A stretch of DNA of 64,000 nt from NCBI GenBank assembly GCA_030562195.1, contig JAUJPP010000005.1, positions 13,574,826 to 13,638,825 on the forward strand. The letters run 5' to 3'. A program made the translations under genes and the position numbers. This document shows, piece by piece, positions 22,423 to 36,639 of the stretch. The stretch's first letter is position 1. Each line of letters begins with the position of its first letter. The DNA is from Nipponacmea schrenckii. Taxonomy: Eukaryota > Mollusca > Gastropoda > Lottiidae. The notes beneath the pieces are model-generated. The model ran no database searches and had not been told where the DNA came from. It saw only the letters and a list, made by a program, of their open reading frames with translations.

Positions 22423-22881
22423 ACTGATATCCATGTCCTTGTAATTGATCCTCTAATATCCAAGTCGATGTAACTGAACCTCTGATATCTATGTCCTTGT
22501 AATTGATCCTCTAATATCCAGGTCGATGTAACTGAACCTCTGATATCTATGTCCTTGTAATTGATCCTCTAATATCCAAGTCGATGTAACTGAACCTCTG
22601 ATATCTATGTACTTGTAATTGATCCTCTAATATCCAAGTCGATGTAACTGATCCTCTGATATCTATGTCCTTGTAATTGATCCTCTAATATCCATGTCGA
22701 TGTAACTGAACCTCTTATATCTATGTCCTTGTAAACGATCCTCTTATATCTATGTCCTTGTAATTGATCCTCTAATATCCAAGTCGATTTAACTGAACCT
22801 CTGATATCTATGTCCTTGTAACTGAACCTCTGATATCTAAGTCCTTGTTACTGATCATCTAATATCCAATTCATTGTTATT
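22423..22881. repeat. 29-bp minisatellite arranged in 58-bp higher-order units
   Basis: Two alternating 29-base half-units, CTCTGATATCTATGTCCTTG+TAATTGATC and CTCTAATATCCAAGTCGATG+TAACTGAAC, repeat about 15 times in all, with a few single-base changes. Near the right end the alternation breaks down. The array starts about 60 bases upstream of the 142-residue ORF. Confidence 0.9.
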
Positions 22882-24591
22882 CTCCTATAAAACTGATCAG
22901 GTATGGTATGGTTTGTTCAAACTAGTTGGATTATCTGATAAAATCGATTCAGATGTATGCAAGAAATATTGACAAATGCTTACAAACCGATTCTTTATTG
23001 TGACATTTTTATTATGATTCTTAGAGAAACATTTCTTTCATCGAGTGATACACACGTATTGCTAGCACGCAATTGATTGTCCTTGACTTCATACGGTATC
23101 TATTATAAACCTCTCTAACTTTGCTTAAGAATTTTCGTTGTTTTAATTTCAGATAGTTGAATTTATTTTCCTTAAAACACTTAAATTGAGCAGGATTATT
23201 TATATGTAACGTATGGGTTGTAAATTAGGTATATCTCGATGATCTTTGTACTATTCTCTTGTTCGGTAGCTGAGGATTCTCATTCTATGCTAACATAGTG
23301 TTCAAATGCAGTTGTATACTGTAGTCTATAAGTAAAAATGAAGTTACTCCCCTTTAAAAAAAAATTTAAACAAGGGAGAGTAATGTTAATTTTGTTCTAT
23401 ATTAAAGTTGTTGTCTCCCTTTAATCATAAATTCTATTTAACACTGCTGCTATTATTCTTGATCAAAATATTCTTATCCGTAGCTTTTAATCTGATCGAT
23501 TTTATGAATTTAACAAAAAATCATTAGTGCAATTCCATAATTTAGACAGGGTAGCTTAATATTTAGTCACAGCAAGCAAAAATGGTAAGTGATGTAAGTA
23601 TACCTATTTTGAAGTGTTACTGTTAAAGCCAGTTATGGAGTACGAAAGTATTTAATTTGTTACACAATGGTTTAGATTTTAGATGATGGTGTTTAAGTGC
23701 CTAATAACACATTCATCCTAGACGCATAGTTTTAGTTAGAATTAAAAAGGAAGGTTTTACTACATCCAGCTTGCAAACTCTCGGTTGAAAGGAAGTCAAG
23801 TCGACACCTGTTATTAGACTACCTTTTCCTCTATAGCAAAACAATTTAAAGCCAACCGAACCACAGAGATAATTCCTGCGACAGATTGCTATCCCATATC
23901 AATTATAGTAATTACATGATTTTGGAGAAGAACAAAATCAGCAGGCGACTCTCTTGAGGTAATTGGCCCCCTTTTTTTGGAGTTAGATGATCCTGGTTTA
24001 ATAAACTTCCCATACTTGCTACCAAAGAAAATTTGTCTGATATTCTAAACTAGTTTATAATATAATATTCAGTTGTAAATCAATTTTACTTGGCAATTAG
24101 ATGCCACGGACTCTGGGTAAGAGAAATTATGATGTACAGACTGTTACTTATGGGATCAAGCATTCTCCAAAAGGCTCAATTAATGATAAACTTACTATTT
24201 CATCTTTTTGTATTAAATTTCCGAGATGATTGTGGCATATACACTCGTAAGGATAAAATACAAGCCGATTACCCATCCATCTACAGCTGCGTAGCCGCGT
24301 TGATCTTTTTTGTCATCACTTGTTTATATTTTTATCTGAAATAAAAATTAGTTGTAGGTGTGCTATTAAAGTGTACCAAATACACAATATTAGCATGCTA
24401 AGATGACTTACCTATTCAAAGACTAACATCAAACTTTATGAAAAGAGTTACCAAGTCATCAACCTATTGGAATCTTCAAAAGGATGCTGAGTTGAAACAA
24501 CCAGTATGAAGTAAAGAGTTATATCTATTTTTATTTTATTTTTTTGTAATAATTTTAATTTCATCGCCTTTGATGTATGTATTTTGATTAG
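22882..24591. other. Non-coding, no recognised gene
   Basis: AT-rich DNA. One 84-codon frame at 24090-24344 (+) ends in a hydrophobic helix (CVAALIFFVITCLYFYL) but has no recognisable homology or clear splice context. Nothing else supported. Confidence 0.35.
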
Positions 24592-24987
24592 GTCCTTTTT
24601 AATGGAAATATTATTATCGCATTGAAGATCTTTATTTTGGCCTGTAGCGATTATGCGGAACCTTTTTATTATTTGCGATTTAAATTCCCTTTGTTGAATT
24701 ATGCTTGCGATAGTGGTATAAAAATCCACTACAAATGCACCAACTTGGTGTTTTATGCTATACTCTTTTTCTAGGCTGGTACGACTTTGTTTTTATCGAA
24801 ATGCCTGTTTATTCCTTGGATTATGATAGCATCTGTGTCGACGAAGCGAACTGAGAGAGATACCGAATTAATTGAGGTTATTTTCCTTATCCACAGGATG
24901 TTGGCTCCCATTTTCACTATGGTATATATATTTTTACTGGAAATAGTCAAAATTATAGGCGACTCGTGTCTAAAACATAAAGAATAA
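24592..24987 (+). pseudogene. Possible decayed membrane-protein fragment
   Basis: A single frame from an acceptor-like TTTTGATTAG (ending 24591) stays open for 60 codons, hits TAG at 24772-24774, and then stays open for another 70 codons to TAA at 24985-24987. Both parts are hydrophobic, with segments such as LFLSKCLFIPWIMIAS and MLAPIFTMVYIFLLEIV that could span membranes. The TAG lies in TTTTCTAG, so it could instead be a splice acceptor with the upstream part being intron. No family recognised; chance is quite possible in AT-rich DNA. Confidence 0.2.
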
Positions 24988-27900
24988 AATATACACAATA
25001 GATTCTTATCCGCGTATTTTCATAGACGTTATGTATAGACTTCGTTTTCCTTTTACATATCAAAAGGTAAACGTGTTTTCCAGGCACAAATTTAATGCAG
25101 CTTTACTCGTAGTTATTATGTTTTGACGTCATACTCCAAGTTATAGTGAGGTCCGCGAATTGAATGATGCTAATTGGAATTTCGAAATGTATTAAATACG
25201 CTATCTTTCCATTTTCATTCGATCCAGGCAGAAAATTACTTAGGATGTATCAGCGGATATTTTTTCTCATATTGAAATCCGACATCCAGAATATTAGCTT
25301 TTATTATGAAGATAATATATAATCTAGGTTCCAAGTATTTTATATTCAAATAGAAGATATTTGTATTTTGCATCTTAGATTGATTTCAATTTTCTTTAAA
25401 GGCATAATCGGGGAAAATGAAATGGTACTGATATTTCTGTCTATTAATAAACTAACATTCACCGCCATAAAGTGTACAATGAGGAAAATTGCGACTTAAT
25501 CCTACCCTTTTTCTTATCACAAACGCTTTGTTATCACTCAAACCAACTCCATTTCAAAATATATTACGTCGTATTCTGTCATCATCTACTCATACTCAAA
25601 ATTAAGTGCCACGTGCCATCCTCTAGAGCTTATGGTCTGAAAGGATTCGAACCTGCAGAGAACACCCCACTGTTTTATGTCAAAATACTTATAATATATC
25701 CATTACCTCGCTTTGTTTTCAAACACTTGTATGACATTTTAAAAGCACTTTAGATAATTTGAATGGACACACAGTGGAGATTGGCACAACTGTTTGAAAA
25801 TATCGTAAGTAAATTACGTTAAAACAACATGCTACTCTGAACCTGTTAATCGCCATTAGGGGTAAAATTTTAGAACGTCTAAAGATTGTCAATACGGACT
25901 GTATAAAACGGGTTATGGAGATATCTCACATGAACTAACAACCCGTTGCCCATCCTCTTTTAAACTCACTAGCATTTACATAAAATAAATGTGTATTTTC
26001 TGACTAGCAAATATGTATTTTGGCCATTAAAAAGCCGATCGTGTCCGATTCTCTTATATATAGCAAGAGCTTGTAGAATACCCACCCATGTTAACTATCA
26101 TTCACTACCACCACCAGAATACCCACCTTCACCATCAGGGGAAGATCATACGCGATCGCCTTAGTTCCGAAAGTCGGGTGTATCAAACATGTTCTTCCAC
26201 TTTATAAATAACGATAAAATTTGGAGCGACAATCGTTTTAATCAAATTCAATCTGACCCAACATTACTATATCCAATAAAAATACATTCACTTTCGGGAT
26301 AAGCATATTTGTAAGGAAGGGGAATTGGACGATGTTTCTTATTAATTACTAATATAAAATATTTTAATAAAGTCTGTCAAAGTCTTGTGTCATGGAATGA
26401 AGTTGATAAGGACATATACCACAGCACCATGTCAGCTTGAAAAGAAAAACATCAGAAATTGACCCCCTTAGGGACACCAAATACATGCCGTGACCCCATA
26501 CTCTCACTCCTATTGGGTGTTGACTTAGGATTTAATCAGACTTCTATCAGAAGTTTATTTAATAAATATGATCGCGTGGCAGGAAAATGGACAGGAAGGT
26601 AGTCTTCGTGTAATGTCTAGAGGGCTCATGGCATTTACTGGTCACCAAAGGTGGTCAAACGTTATCCACCAAATTGATAAACGTGTAAATATTGAGATAG
26701 TAAACAGTATCCATGCTCTTCACCAGTAGTGTCAACAGTATCAGCTTCAGTCTACCATACTGATTCGCAATGAGAAGGCGATTCTGTTTTGACAATACAA
26801 AATCTCACTTTAGAAACATTTTGTTTTTTTGCAATTAAGAAAACTGAAAGTATTTGACACGATATTTTCCTGATTTGTACTTAATATGAACGAAATATAT
26901 GCAACGTCTGTAGCAAAAATACGATGCAGAATCCCTAAATTGGTTAAGAAATATATGCACAAAAAATGAACTTCATTGAAGAGAGGAGTACAGCAAGAAA
27001 AACGACACTATTCAATTGTGAAACTGATAAAGAGTTTTAAGTTTTTTTCAGCTCACATGCATTCGAAATGGTGTTAGCATGTGATAAAGTGAAAGAGAAC
27101 CAAGGCAACGGTTTCGACAAGATGGCCTTTATTAACGAATACTTGTCATGACTCTTTATAACAATCTTGGACATAAATATACACCGACACCTCGTATCTT
27201 CTATAATTATACTTTTAATGAGGCTCATCAGGTTGGATGGTGTGAGGTTCCGTTGCTGGTGTATGGTGCACACCTGTTACCATTATACAGTATGCTCAAG
27301 AGATTGATACTTTGTGTTTCCGCATGTTTGTTTAAGCATGTATCAAAGTTACATTGATTGTAAAGTGATCTGTCCAAGAAAGGGATTTCACGAGTTCACT
27401 AAAATTATAATAATAATTTAATATTCACGAAATTTTATACATTTACTTTTCTACATATGTAATAGTATCATATCATAGTCATAACAACCTTTGCAAACTG
27501 TACCCAATCCGTTTCCTTATTCTGGCTTATACAATATGTACTTTTTAAATAATCAACGCTTTTATGTTATCATGTCAGCGTTAAACAGGTCTAATATAAA
27601 AGTAATTTAAACTGTCATATCACAAGTACGTCTCATATGCTGATGCCCATGTTGTTGAAGCTGCCAATCTTAAGTAAGTAATGCTGGCAGATGGTTAGGA
27701 GATTTTAACTGACCGCCAAGCCATGGTAGTGGAAGTGTATTTTTATCTACTTAGATTTATAATTGTTTGAATTGGTGGTCCTGGAATGTTGCCACAGGAG
27801 GCTCGGAAAGGTCCTTGCATAGATAACGAGTAATTCAGTTACAAGTATGCAATATTAAAAATATAACGTTTCTAGGCAATTATTCTTAGGTACAAAAAAA

Positions 27901-30900
27901 TAGGAGTTATAAATTGTTACCACGTATTAACTATTCATTAACTATCTCAGCCTATTTCAAAAAGTATCCAAAATGTTTACAGTGTTGATCAAAAATGAAT
28001 TCCACAACAATTAGGCGAAGATTTACAACAACTTGATCTTGCCAGAAGTGCGTGCACCTGACAACCATTCATATATGCCAATAGGTGCCAGTACCACGAA
28101 GAGAATGTAGCCAAGTCGACTTGAAGGCTGGTCTTTTATTAAAGAGAATGTGTTCTGTAACGATAGAATTTAAAAACAAGGGTTCTCTCTTTCGGGATCT
28201 AGTTATTTGTTAAGCAAAATCGTCGCATATTTAATTTTTAGAAAGACCTGTCTGCCACCAGATCGCCCTTCACCTTCATAAAACAACCACGTTACGCGAA
28301 AGGAAATTAGTTTCCATAATGCTTTATTTGGGTTTGCAAACCTAACGTTCGTTTCTCCCCGTGCAGGAACTTTAGTTTTTTAAAAGGAATTAATGTTAAT
28401 AATTGTACCACTTCGCGACTTTAAAAACGTTTTGAACCAATCTGACCTTAAATTTAATTATTTCATTAGTTGCGACAGCTATAGGTTTTTATAATAAATC
28501 AAAGTCTTATTTAGACGGGTATGGTTCCAAAATATTGTTTTGCATTTGTTTATTTTATACTATGGGATTTCTTGTCGGTATTTTAACACTTTCTCCCTCT
28601 TTAGAGCTTTACTTATTTTTTTAGTTTTTCCCAATGTTTTTAAGGAGGTCCGGCCATGAGAATAACTTGTAAACTCATCTGGTGTTTGGAGACGGGCCAT
28701 AAAATAGGCTCGACGTAGAGTTGTGTCACATGTGGTACGAAGACAAGAACAAACTGAAGAGATTAATACAAATGGGCGTGGGTTGAGTATTTTATGACTT
28801 GCTTTACTTCATAAATTTTCCACCAATAAAACTGATAGCCCATTAATTAGTGGTGGTGAAAATAAAATGATTTAAAGACAATTGGTGGGGAACTATTGCT
28901 CCAGATGTTTAGCCTGTTGGTTCTAATTAATGGATGATGAATTCTGTTATTAAATCTCTACTGCTACTTTTCTAATCTCCGTATATAGTATAGTATCGAG
29001 TCTTGTTATTCTTGGGGCCTTATTCTCAAAACCTTAAATAAAATAAAATCCAGATTGTACGAAATACTGTAACCTAATTGGACAATAAAACTGAATTTAA
29101 AATTTATTTTAGTGATTGACCAATCATATGAACACAAAAAATCATCTTAAGTTCTGATGAGATAATGCTGTTGCATTTGCCACATAAGTACTATACTCTT
29201 TGGAACTTAAAACAACTCATTTTGAAACATATATACATGTACGTTGGAATAGAGCTCGAACAGATAGATACTCATGGTTAATCAGAGATTATGTAACAAG
29301 TTACTATTTTAAAAAAAAGGGCACTGGCACAAGGTATCGTAGAGGACGTTGAAAACGTGAAAAAAAAACATTTCCGCTTAAAATCTTAGTTTTACGTTTC
29401 CGTTTCTACAATCAGCTTCCGTCCTACTATATACTATAATGAAATGATGGAACCATAGTGTTAATTCTGTGGTAATCAATTTAAACAAGGATAAATAAAC
29501 GAGTCATTATAGATAACTATCATTTGGGAATCAAAGTTTTACAGATTGTTATCGGCAACTTTACGGTGCGTTTGATGTGCATTACTGAAACCATTAGTGG
29601 TCAGCTTTATTTGAAGTACTGCTGTTAATTCAAGACCACAGATGGTCACTGAGGGGTCTAAGCCTATCTTACCTAGAAAAAATATGTGCTTTTTCTGAAC
29701 CATTATAGTTATTGGGAAATAACATTTTGTATTTCTTATATGGAATCACTTGTGGTTTTAGAACGACTAGCCATATTTTGGGTAACAACACAGTTCATGC
29801 CTTGAACCTGACCAAGACTAAATTCACATTTAGCAGTGAACCTCTAAATAAATTCATAGAAAGATCGAAATTTGTATACAAGACTGTAGATGAACTAAAC
29901 CATGAAACGACGCGGTTATATTAATTATCAATGCAATTTCTTCATTTTTTCAAAACATGTATTTGCTTAATCTAAGTAGAAACGTCAAACAAGTCTTTAA
30001 ACATAGACGAATCATGGAAAGTCCCACACCGCCGCGTCAGTACAAATGTTAGTAACAAACGATTAAGTAATGAGTTATAAATGCAAGTACGAGATAAGGA
30101 GTTGCGTATTGATAATTCTCTACGGGGAGAACATCTTCAGGATTTAATCAAGTGGAAATCTTCACCAAGTGGTACTCTTCTCTATCGTTACACTTGATTT
30201 CATTGCATTGTGAACTTATAGTAAGTTTGTCTTTGTACCGTTCTGGATGAATTGAACTCTTTGAAAAGGTGGTTCACGGGTCGTCACGCTTTGATTCGCT
30301 ATTGTGGAAGTTGTGCTATATTCTGGTACCATCAAAGACAGGAATAAGGAAGTGTTCTGAGAACTATATGGTGTCCATACCGTGACATATGGTCAACAAG
30401 CGGAACAAATGAGCAGCTAGTCTAGGCATAATCTGCATGTCTTAATATTATTATTATGCCATCAAATACATTCTCGGTTATTGCCCTTGTTTGATGTGTA
30501 ATGAAATGAATGTTCTTCAAGCGATTGTCTTCACGTGTTAATTGTTTGTTTTTAATTTTCAATGACCCATGAGAAAAGCTTGAATTTTATGACATTATTT
30601 GCTTGTTTTAGATTACGCAATCGGCACTTGTCCTGTATAAAGATACTGAAAACAATAATTATATCCCGATAACCTGTACATTATTGATAATTTTATGTCG
30701 TAGCAATATGGTTTTTATTACAAAAAGATTTCTAATCATCGATGCAAACTGAGAGTCTGGAGCATAAATGTCTGTTTTCAAGTTCTTAATTTTAAGTGAT
30801 CCTTCTATATTTCACTTATATATTACCCTAATATCCTTACTATGAGGTCAGACAGTTGCTATTTTCTTGAAGGTCCGAATCTTGAGATTAAATCGGAATC

Positions 30901-33900
30901 GAATGACAGATTTAAGATTCAGCAAATCAACACCTAATGTTGATTGACAGTGGTAATTATAGGTAATCAGATAACTGAAATATTATCAGTCTTAATGCCA
31001 ATTTATCTAGAGATAAACGATACACAAGGTGATATTCTTGAAATGGTCGAACTTGTTAAGGTAAAAAAGGAGTCCATATAGCTTAAAGGCTTTTGGAATT
31101 ACGATATACTACAATTAGGTTTGTGGAGGTTGCAGATAGCTTTTCTAGTATTCGTTCACTCTCCTGAAACACATAACGTTATTGTGCAATTGGTTTGGCA
31201 TACATTTGTAACAATCTGTTTTGCAATCCAGTCTGGGGAAATATGTGGTACTAAGGAAAATTGCGTTAGTAAAGGAGGAAAGAAGGTCTTCTTGAAGCAC
31301 GTGATGACTTTCGTAAACTTGGTTTGTCAACTCGGTGCCTCTATCAGAGACGTCATTTAACTAACAACGTTGATGGACTGATGCTATTGAGATGTTGATA
31401 TTAGCTGATAATAATATTAAATTGCTTTATTAACTTATTTATTTTTCCACAATTCAAAAACTTCCTGAAATAATACAGCCACCCAATATTTATCCTTGTG
31501 AGTTATTTAAAACGCCAAACCCTTGAGAATATGACGAAATTTATGAGTGGCCTTAATGAAATATTCAATATAATGCCACATATAGATGTCACCACTGTCG
31601 ATGGTTTAGGCCGATAAGACAACATGGAGAAATTCTCTACCACAGAACGGAAGGATTTACTTGGGTGTTGTCTCATTATATTATCGCGATATATTTATGA
31701 TAGGCGTACGATATACTCCAACGTTGATAGATAAGATAGATTGATATCGGCAGTGCTGCTCCTTAACAAAAGTAACACTGTTCAAACAAAAATGGCAAAA
31801 TCAGTGCGATTGTAGAATTTTGTTATTGAAATCTGCATTTAAGATAAGGAAAGGGAAAAATAGGCATCTTTCTAAAATACTGTTATACTACGTACGAATC
31901 AACCAATTACTTCGCAAAACAGAACATGTTTCTACTTTTGTGTAGATGACATCCATTAGCACCGCACTAATGCAGCTGTGTATCACGATTACATTCTTTT
32001 ACTTAATCCACAAAATTATCCAAAAAAGACATTTACCCAATGACACTCAATGATTTCTACAGATCTATGAAAGTTATTATGTTTAATTTTTTGGGCTGTT
32101 ATTTAGATTTTTTATAAAGCACAAGTACACAATCAACCCCACCAAAAGTAAAAGGGGAAAACGTATGCTATGAAACTTACAAGACTCTTCTAAAACCAAG
32201 TACACACTGAAGAATGATCTGTTCGCCAAACATCAAAGAGTTTGGAATGATTTTTTGAGGAATGTATATTCGAAGTAAATTCCGTTAAATCATGGTGTGA
32301 TTATTTATGTTTGTTTGAGAATTACAAACGTCATGCTTTAGTCCACTAATCATTTGTCTAAGAAATTCTAGAGTAGACAGACCAAATTAAAACTTGTAAA
32401 ATATGTCAGAAAACAATTTATTCGAGTTTCAGTTGTAAGAAACTTGGCACCAAGTCGCCTGAAAGTCGGCGTGAAAATTTTTACACTAAAAACGCTCGCG
32501 TTGAACTCTCTCCTCTTTCCTCTTCTGATGGCAAAATATACAAATATACAGACAAACATATACAATAAGTATCGGATTTTCATGCAGAAAACTACTATAA
32601 CTCAACAATGAAATGACATTCTCAGATACTGAAAAAGGGTAATAACCATGTATTCAGTTGCTTAATTTAGAAGATTCTGATAACCGTTTACAGTCTGAAG
32701 TCTTGAATACTTAAAGAATTCTTGACCAATCTTCGTCCTATTATACAGCAAAGAGTTTTTTTTATTTAAAGCCGTTCTACCAGCCATTGTGGTGATAAAA
32801 CGAACACATCGAAACTGCATATATTTTCTGAAAAGGATTTACATTCTGTTCCCATTTTCTTGTGTGATGTAGGTGTGACTCGCAAAGTCCTGAAAAGTTC
32901 AATGTATAGATTCATAAATGGTCAAGTATTTTACAAAAACAAAATAGAGAAAGCTGATTTGTATTAAATTAATCAACAAATATGTACAAGTTAAATTGTT
33001 CATGCCAACATAAATGCCACTTATCTTGATTAATGAAAAAAACTAATAAATTTCAAAATATGTTGAATGTCATCATGTACAAATGAATTATTAGCATTGC
33101 TATGATATATGCGTTTTAAAGCGCACCGACAAAAAGATGGCATTTGTTGAAGCAGATAAATATCAAATTTACACCTTTGGTCATTAACACATTCATTCTG
33201 TGATCTTGTCCGAATACTTACGAGCATTTGGGACCAACCTTGAGCATTGTACATATTTGATATCAAACAAAGTAAAATGAAAATTACATGAAATATTCAT
33301 GCGGCCAACTACAGGTGTGAGTCGCGTTGTAAGATGTTCGTTTTTGTTTCAAACAGATTGTTTATCGCCAAGATCTAGGTTGGTTACAAGTTGGAGATGA
33401 AGCTCGTCTCTTCCAATCAGATATTGCTGATATCGCTCTGATTACTTGCTGATGGATTTACCTGAGTCAGGTTATCGAACGCACATCTATTCCTACTCTG
33501 AATGTAATGTTAATGACAAAGGATTGTTTAGCCTTTAAATATCAACTCCGTCTTCGTTCATCGTCCCTGTCTTAAAACAGACCAATTAGGCATGTTACTC
33601 TCATTAATATTACATTAGATGAGTTTATTTTGATAAATGAGAATTTCCTCCACCTGCATTTTTGTAAGAAAATTAATATTGTTAAAAACATACACGTATT
33701 TATGAAAAATGAAACTCATTTTGTAGAAAAAATTCTTCAATACAAATTTTCATTTACGTTTGTGCAGTGATTTATTATAATTTACTATGCTGGTCGAAAA
33801 CGCAACGAGAGGCTGTTCAATTCGATTTTACACTGTCAACTCAAACCATTTTACCAATTTACCGATTAGGACGAAAACATTAGTACTCATTTAACTTTCT

Positions 33901-34804
33901 GCGATGTTCTTTTCTGTAATGTCCCAGGCACTCAAACTGCTTAGCATTTACACAATACATAACAAATAATGTATAAGGATAAAAATCCACTATTTATCTG
34001 AACAAATGTCTACTAGTCCGTGTCCATAAGCCCAGAAAGTCAAAATGACAATCCTGTGAAGAGCCAATTCTTCATTACGACATCTTAATTAATGTTCATT
34101 AAATACATCATTGCCTGCTTAAATCGCTTGATTTATGCAGCAAATAACGCAAACATTAACAAAATGACTCCCATTACTTTGAATTATGCAGCTTTTCTCC
34201 ATACAAGAAAGTTGATAAGATATCCGTGTTTCAAATTTCATCCAAGGCATTGTGGTTAGCAAATTAAGTATTCCATGTTTTAAGATTCTTAACTTTTGTT
34301 AACATGATATATTCATTTATTATTAAACTATCTCATTCAATTATTTATTTACGTTAATTAAAGGATCAGAAATGCTCAAGATCGTCTCTAAAAAATCACG
34401 GCTACATTAACCATCTCCAAACTTCTACGAAATAATCAATTGTGTTTCTTTTTGTTTGAAAACCCTGAACTCTCTGATAACGTTGATTTCCGATTGGTGT
34501 GTATAAATAAAAAAAAATATGTAATAATTAATAAATTTTACATGGGTCAGAATAAGGTCCAATACACAAGGACATTACCCTGTCTAACATTCAGTCCATG
34601 TAGACAACACAACACAATTTCACAATGAAAAAGTACGTATGTATTAGAAGGACAGATTATCTTGCTGTGGTCAAGTACCACGTTACAAAATACTATTAAC
34701 GTACATTTTGTTAATAAATACATATACACAGGTACATTTATATGAAATATGAAAAAATCCAGGATAATCTTCCAGAGTGCTCTACGTGCACATCCACGGA
34801 GCTT
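24988..34804. other. About 10 kb non-coding, no recognised gene
   Basis: I read through on both strands and see only short ORFs with random composition. No RNA gene, LTR or transposase is visible. Confidence 0.4.
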
Positions 34805-34872
34805 TATAGATGATTAGAAAACGAACAATTTCTAATGTTTATGTGAAATTGTTCGTTTTCTAATCATCTATA
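34805..34872. repeat. Perfect 27-bp inverted repeat with a 14-nt loop
   Basis: The left arm 34805-34831 starts TATAGATGATTAGAAAACGA and is exactly reverse-complementary to the right arm 34846-34872. The loop is 34832-34845. A direct repeat TATACACAGGTACAT occurs just before (about 34724) and at the right arm's end (about 34869). RNA from this would fold into a stable hairpin, but no known microRNA seed is recognised. Confidence 0.9.
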
Positions 34873-36283
34873 CACAGGTACATGTGTATGAGACGGTAGT
34901 CGGTATGTTTTTCTGTGATCATTTCAGATTGCTCTAGCCTTTGTCAATTGTTTTTTTTAACCGATTTAGTCGGTAAGATTCAGTTAAGATTTATGCTTAA
35001 AGTAAGCAAGTTTTTCACGGTTTTTAATACACCATGAAATGAAAATTCGTTGCAATTTTTGATACGTCAGAAAACGCACCTCATAAGCAGTACCTGGGAT
35101 ATAATATTCACTTAAAATATAATAGACAGGCGGACTTCTGTTTGAACAGTGATTGGGTGACTTCTCTGGACATCTTTTTCTGAGACATAATGCCATTTAA
35201 TCACCTAGTAATGTCAGGAAATCACATTTCCATTCTATAACCCAAACATTGCCCCAAGGAAACGTCCCTAACTGGACAGAACTATTAAAATGATTAAAAG
35301 TTTCTGGTATTTCCTGCCTTATAGGCATAATCAATAGACTGAAAATAGTCATAAATTTAATGTCCGCTTTACGAAGGTATGCAGACAGTTTTATCGTGTT
35401 TATGATATCAAGATTGGATTGTAGTGTTGAAAAGTGCATTATTATTGCCATTGAATATTGAATTTAAATATAGATTGTAATTGAAAAGACTATAGAAGTA
35501 GAGCGACAAGATGTATATCTTAGTATAATTACAGATAAATAAAGACTTGATCTAAGGGTAAGTCAGCACTCGCATCTTCACATTCTCCAAAAATGAAAAT
35601 GAATTAAATAGGTGTACCACAGTGTTGCTTTACGGCAATGGTAATATATTATGTTTCGGGAAAGCGAGGGATTGATTCACAGAAGTCTAGGCCTAGGGTG
35701 GAACACATACTTTATTAAGAAATTGGAATGAAGGGTCCAGATCTTTTGGATGGTTTTCTTCTGTTCTTCTTTGTTATGTACAAATTATTTTCAGTTGGCT
35801 ATTTCACAAGATTGTCCATTCAGTTCTGATTTTTAGAATATCATATCACTATCATTTTCTGCTTATAGACATGGGGGAATTTCTCTTGAAGACTCTTATA
35901 ATGGGCATGAACTATCTTGCTTGCTTTATTCTATTTGTATTGAAGGGGACGACAAAGGGTGCTATGCCTGCACTATGGTGAATATTGAGTCCTATAGGTC
36001 TTGTCTCAATACATTGGGCTTCCCTAGATTGACGGAATTTTTTGGTTTCATCATCCTGGAGGTCGATTTCTATGTGCTCAATTGGGTTAAGGGTGAGATC
36101 GTGGTGTCGAATTTATACAGAAGAACAATTTGCAAATCAGTGGAGTTCTCTGAGTATACTATTAATGGTACTGGTGCAGTGGTGGGGTATATTCTACGCC
36201 TTATTTGTAAGACTGAGTACATACACTAAAAGAAAGAAACAACTATATTTTACAAGGGTACAACTTAGATTCACCAGTCCATC
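34873..36283. other. Non-coding with unassigned ORFs
   Basis: Two overlapping frames at 35921-36229 and 36042-36287 (+) are open, but neither resembles a known protein. They run into the inverted SINE copy that follows. The 36042-36287 frame may be a remnant of something coding; I cannot say what. Confidence 0.25.
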
Positions 36284-36415
36284 GTGACAGTGATCCTTTC
36301 TACCTGATGGTCCTTGCCAGAACCTCTTGGCATTGTTCTTGCCCGGATTTTCCGTATCTTTTTACAGCCGGGTGGGCTGGACTTATGCATTAGCTTGCAC
36401 CTTACATGTAAGTAA
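36284..36415 (-). repeat. SINE copy, minus orientation
   Basis: The reverse complement reads GGAAAATCCGGGCAAGAACA, then ATGCCAAGAGGTTCTGGCAA and GGTAGAAAGGATCACTGTCA, matching the SINE 3' halves at 18766-18870 and 50341-50455. The CCAGCCCACCCGGCTGTAAA body motif is also present. Confidence 0.65.
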
Positions 36416-36639
36416 AAAGGTCTGATTGAAATACAGTATTTTATTAGGATTGCATCACTTCTATCATGATCTTACCATTTCTATCTGGTTTAACAGAACA
36501 ATTAAACATAATATTAAAAATAGGCCATGGTCGACGAATAGATCTTATTATACTTCCACAAATTTATCTGGGGTGTATACTACAATCGCCCTGGTGGTAC
36601 GTCGTTCCATTCACATTTGTGTTGTGCTCACTCTACTCA

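Noticed and set aside
22423..22881. CRISPR-like array of regular 29-bp repeats
   Set aside because: The units are contiguous with no unique spacers, and the host is eukaryotic; it is a minisatellite.
27037..27357. Overlapping ORFs on both strands near 27.0-27.4 kb
   Set aside because: Neither shows a recognisable domain, and complementary open frames of this size are expected occasionally.
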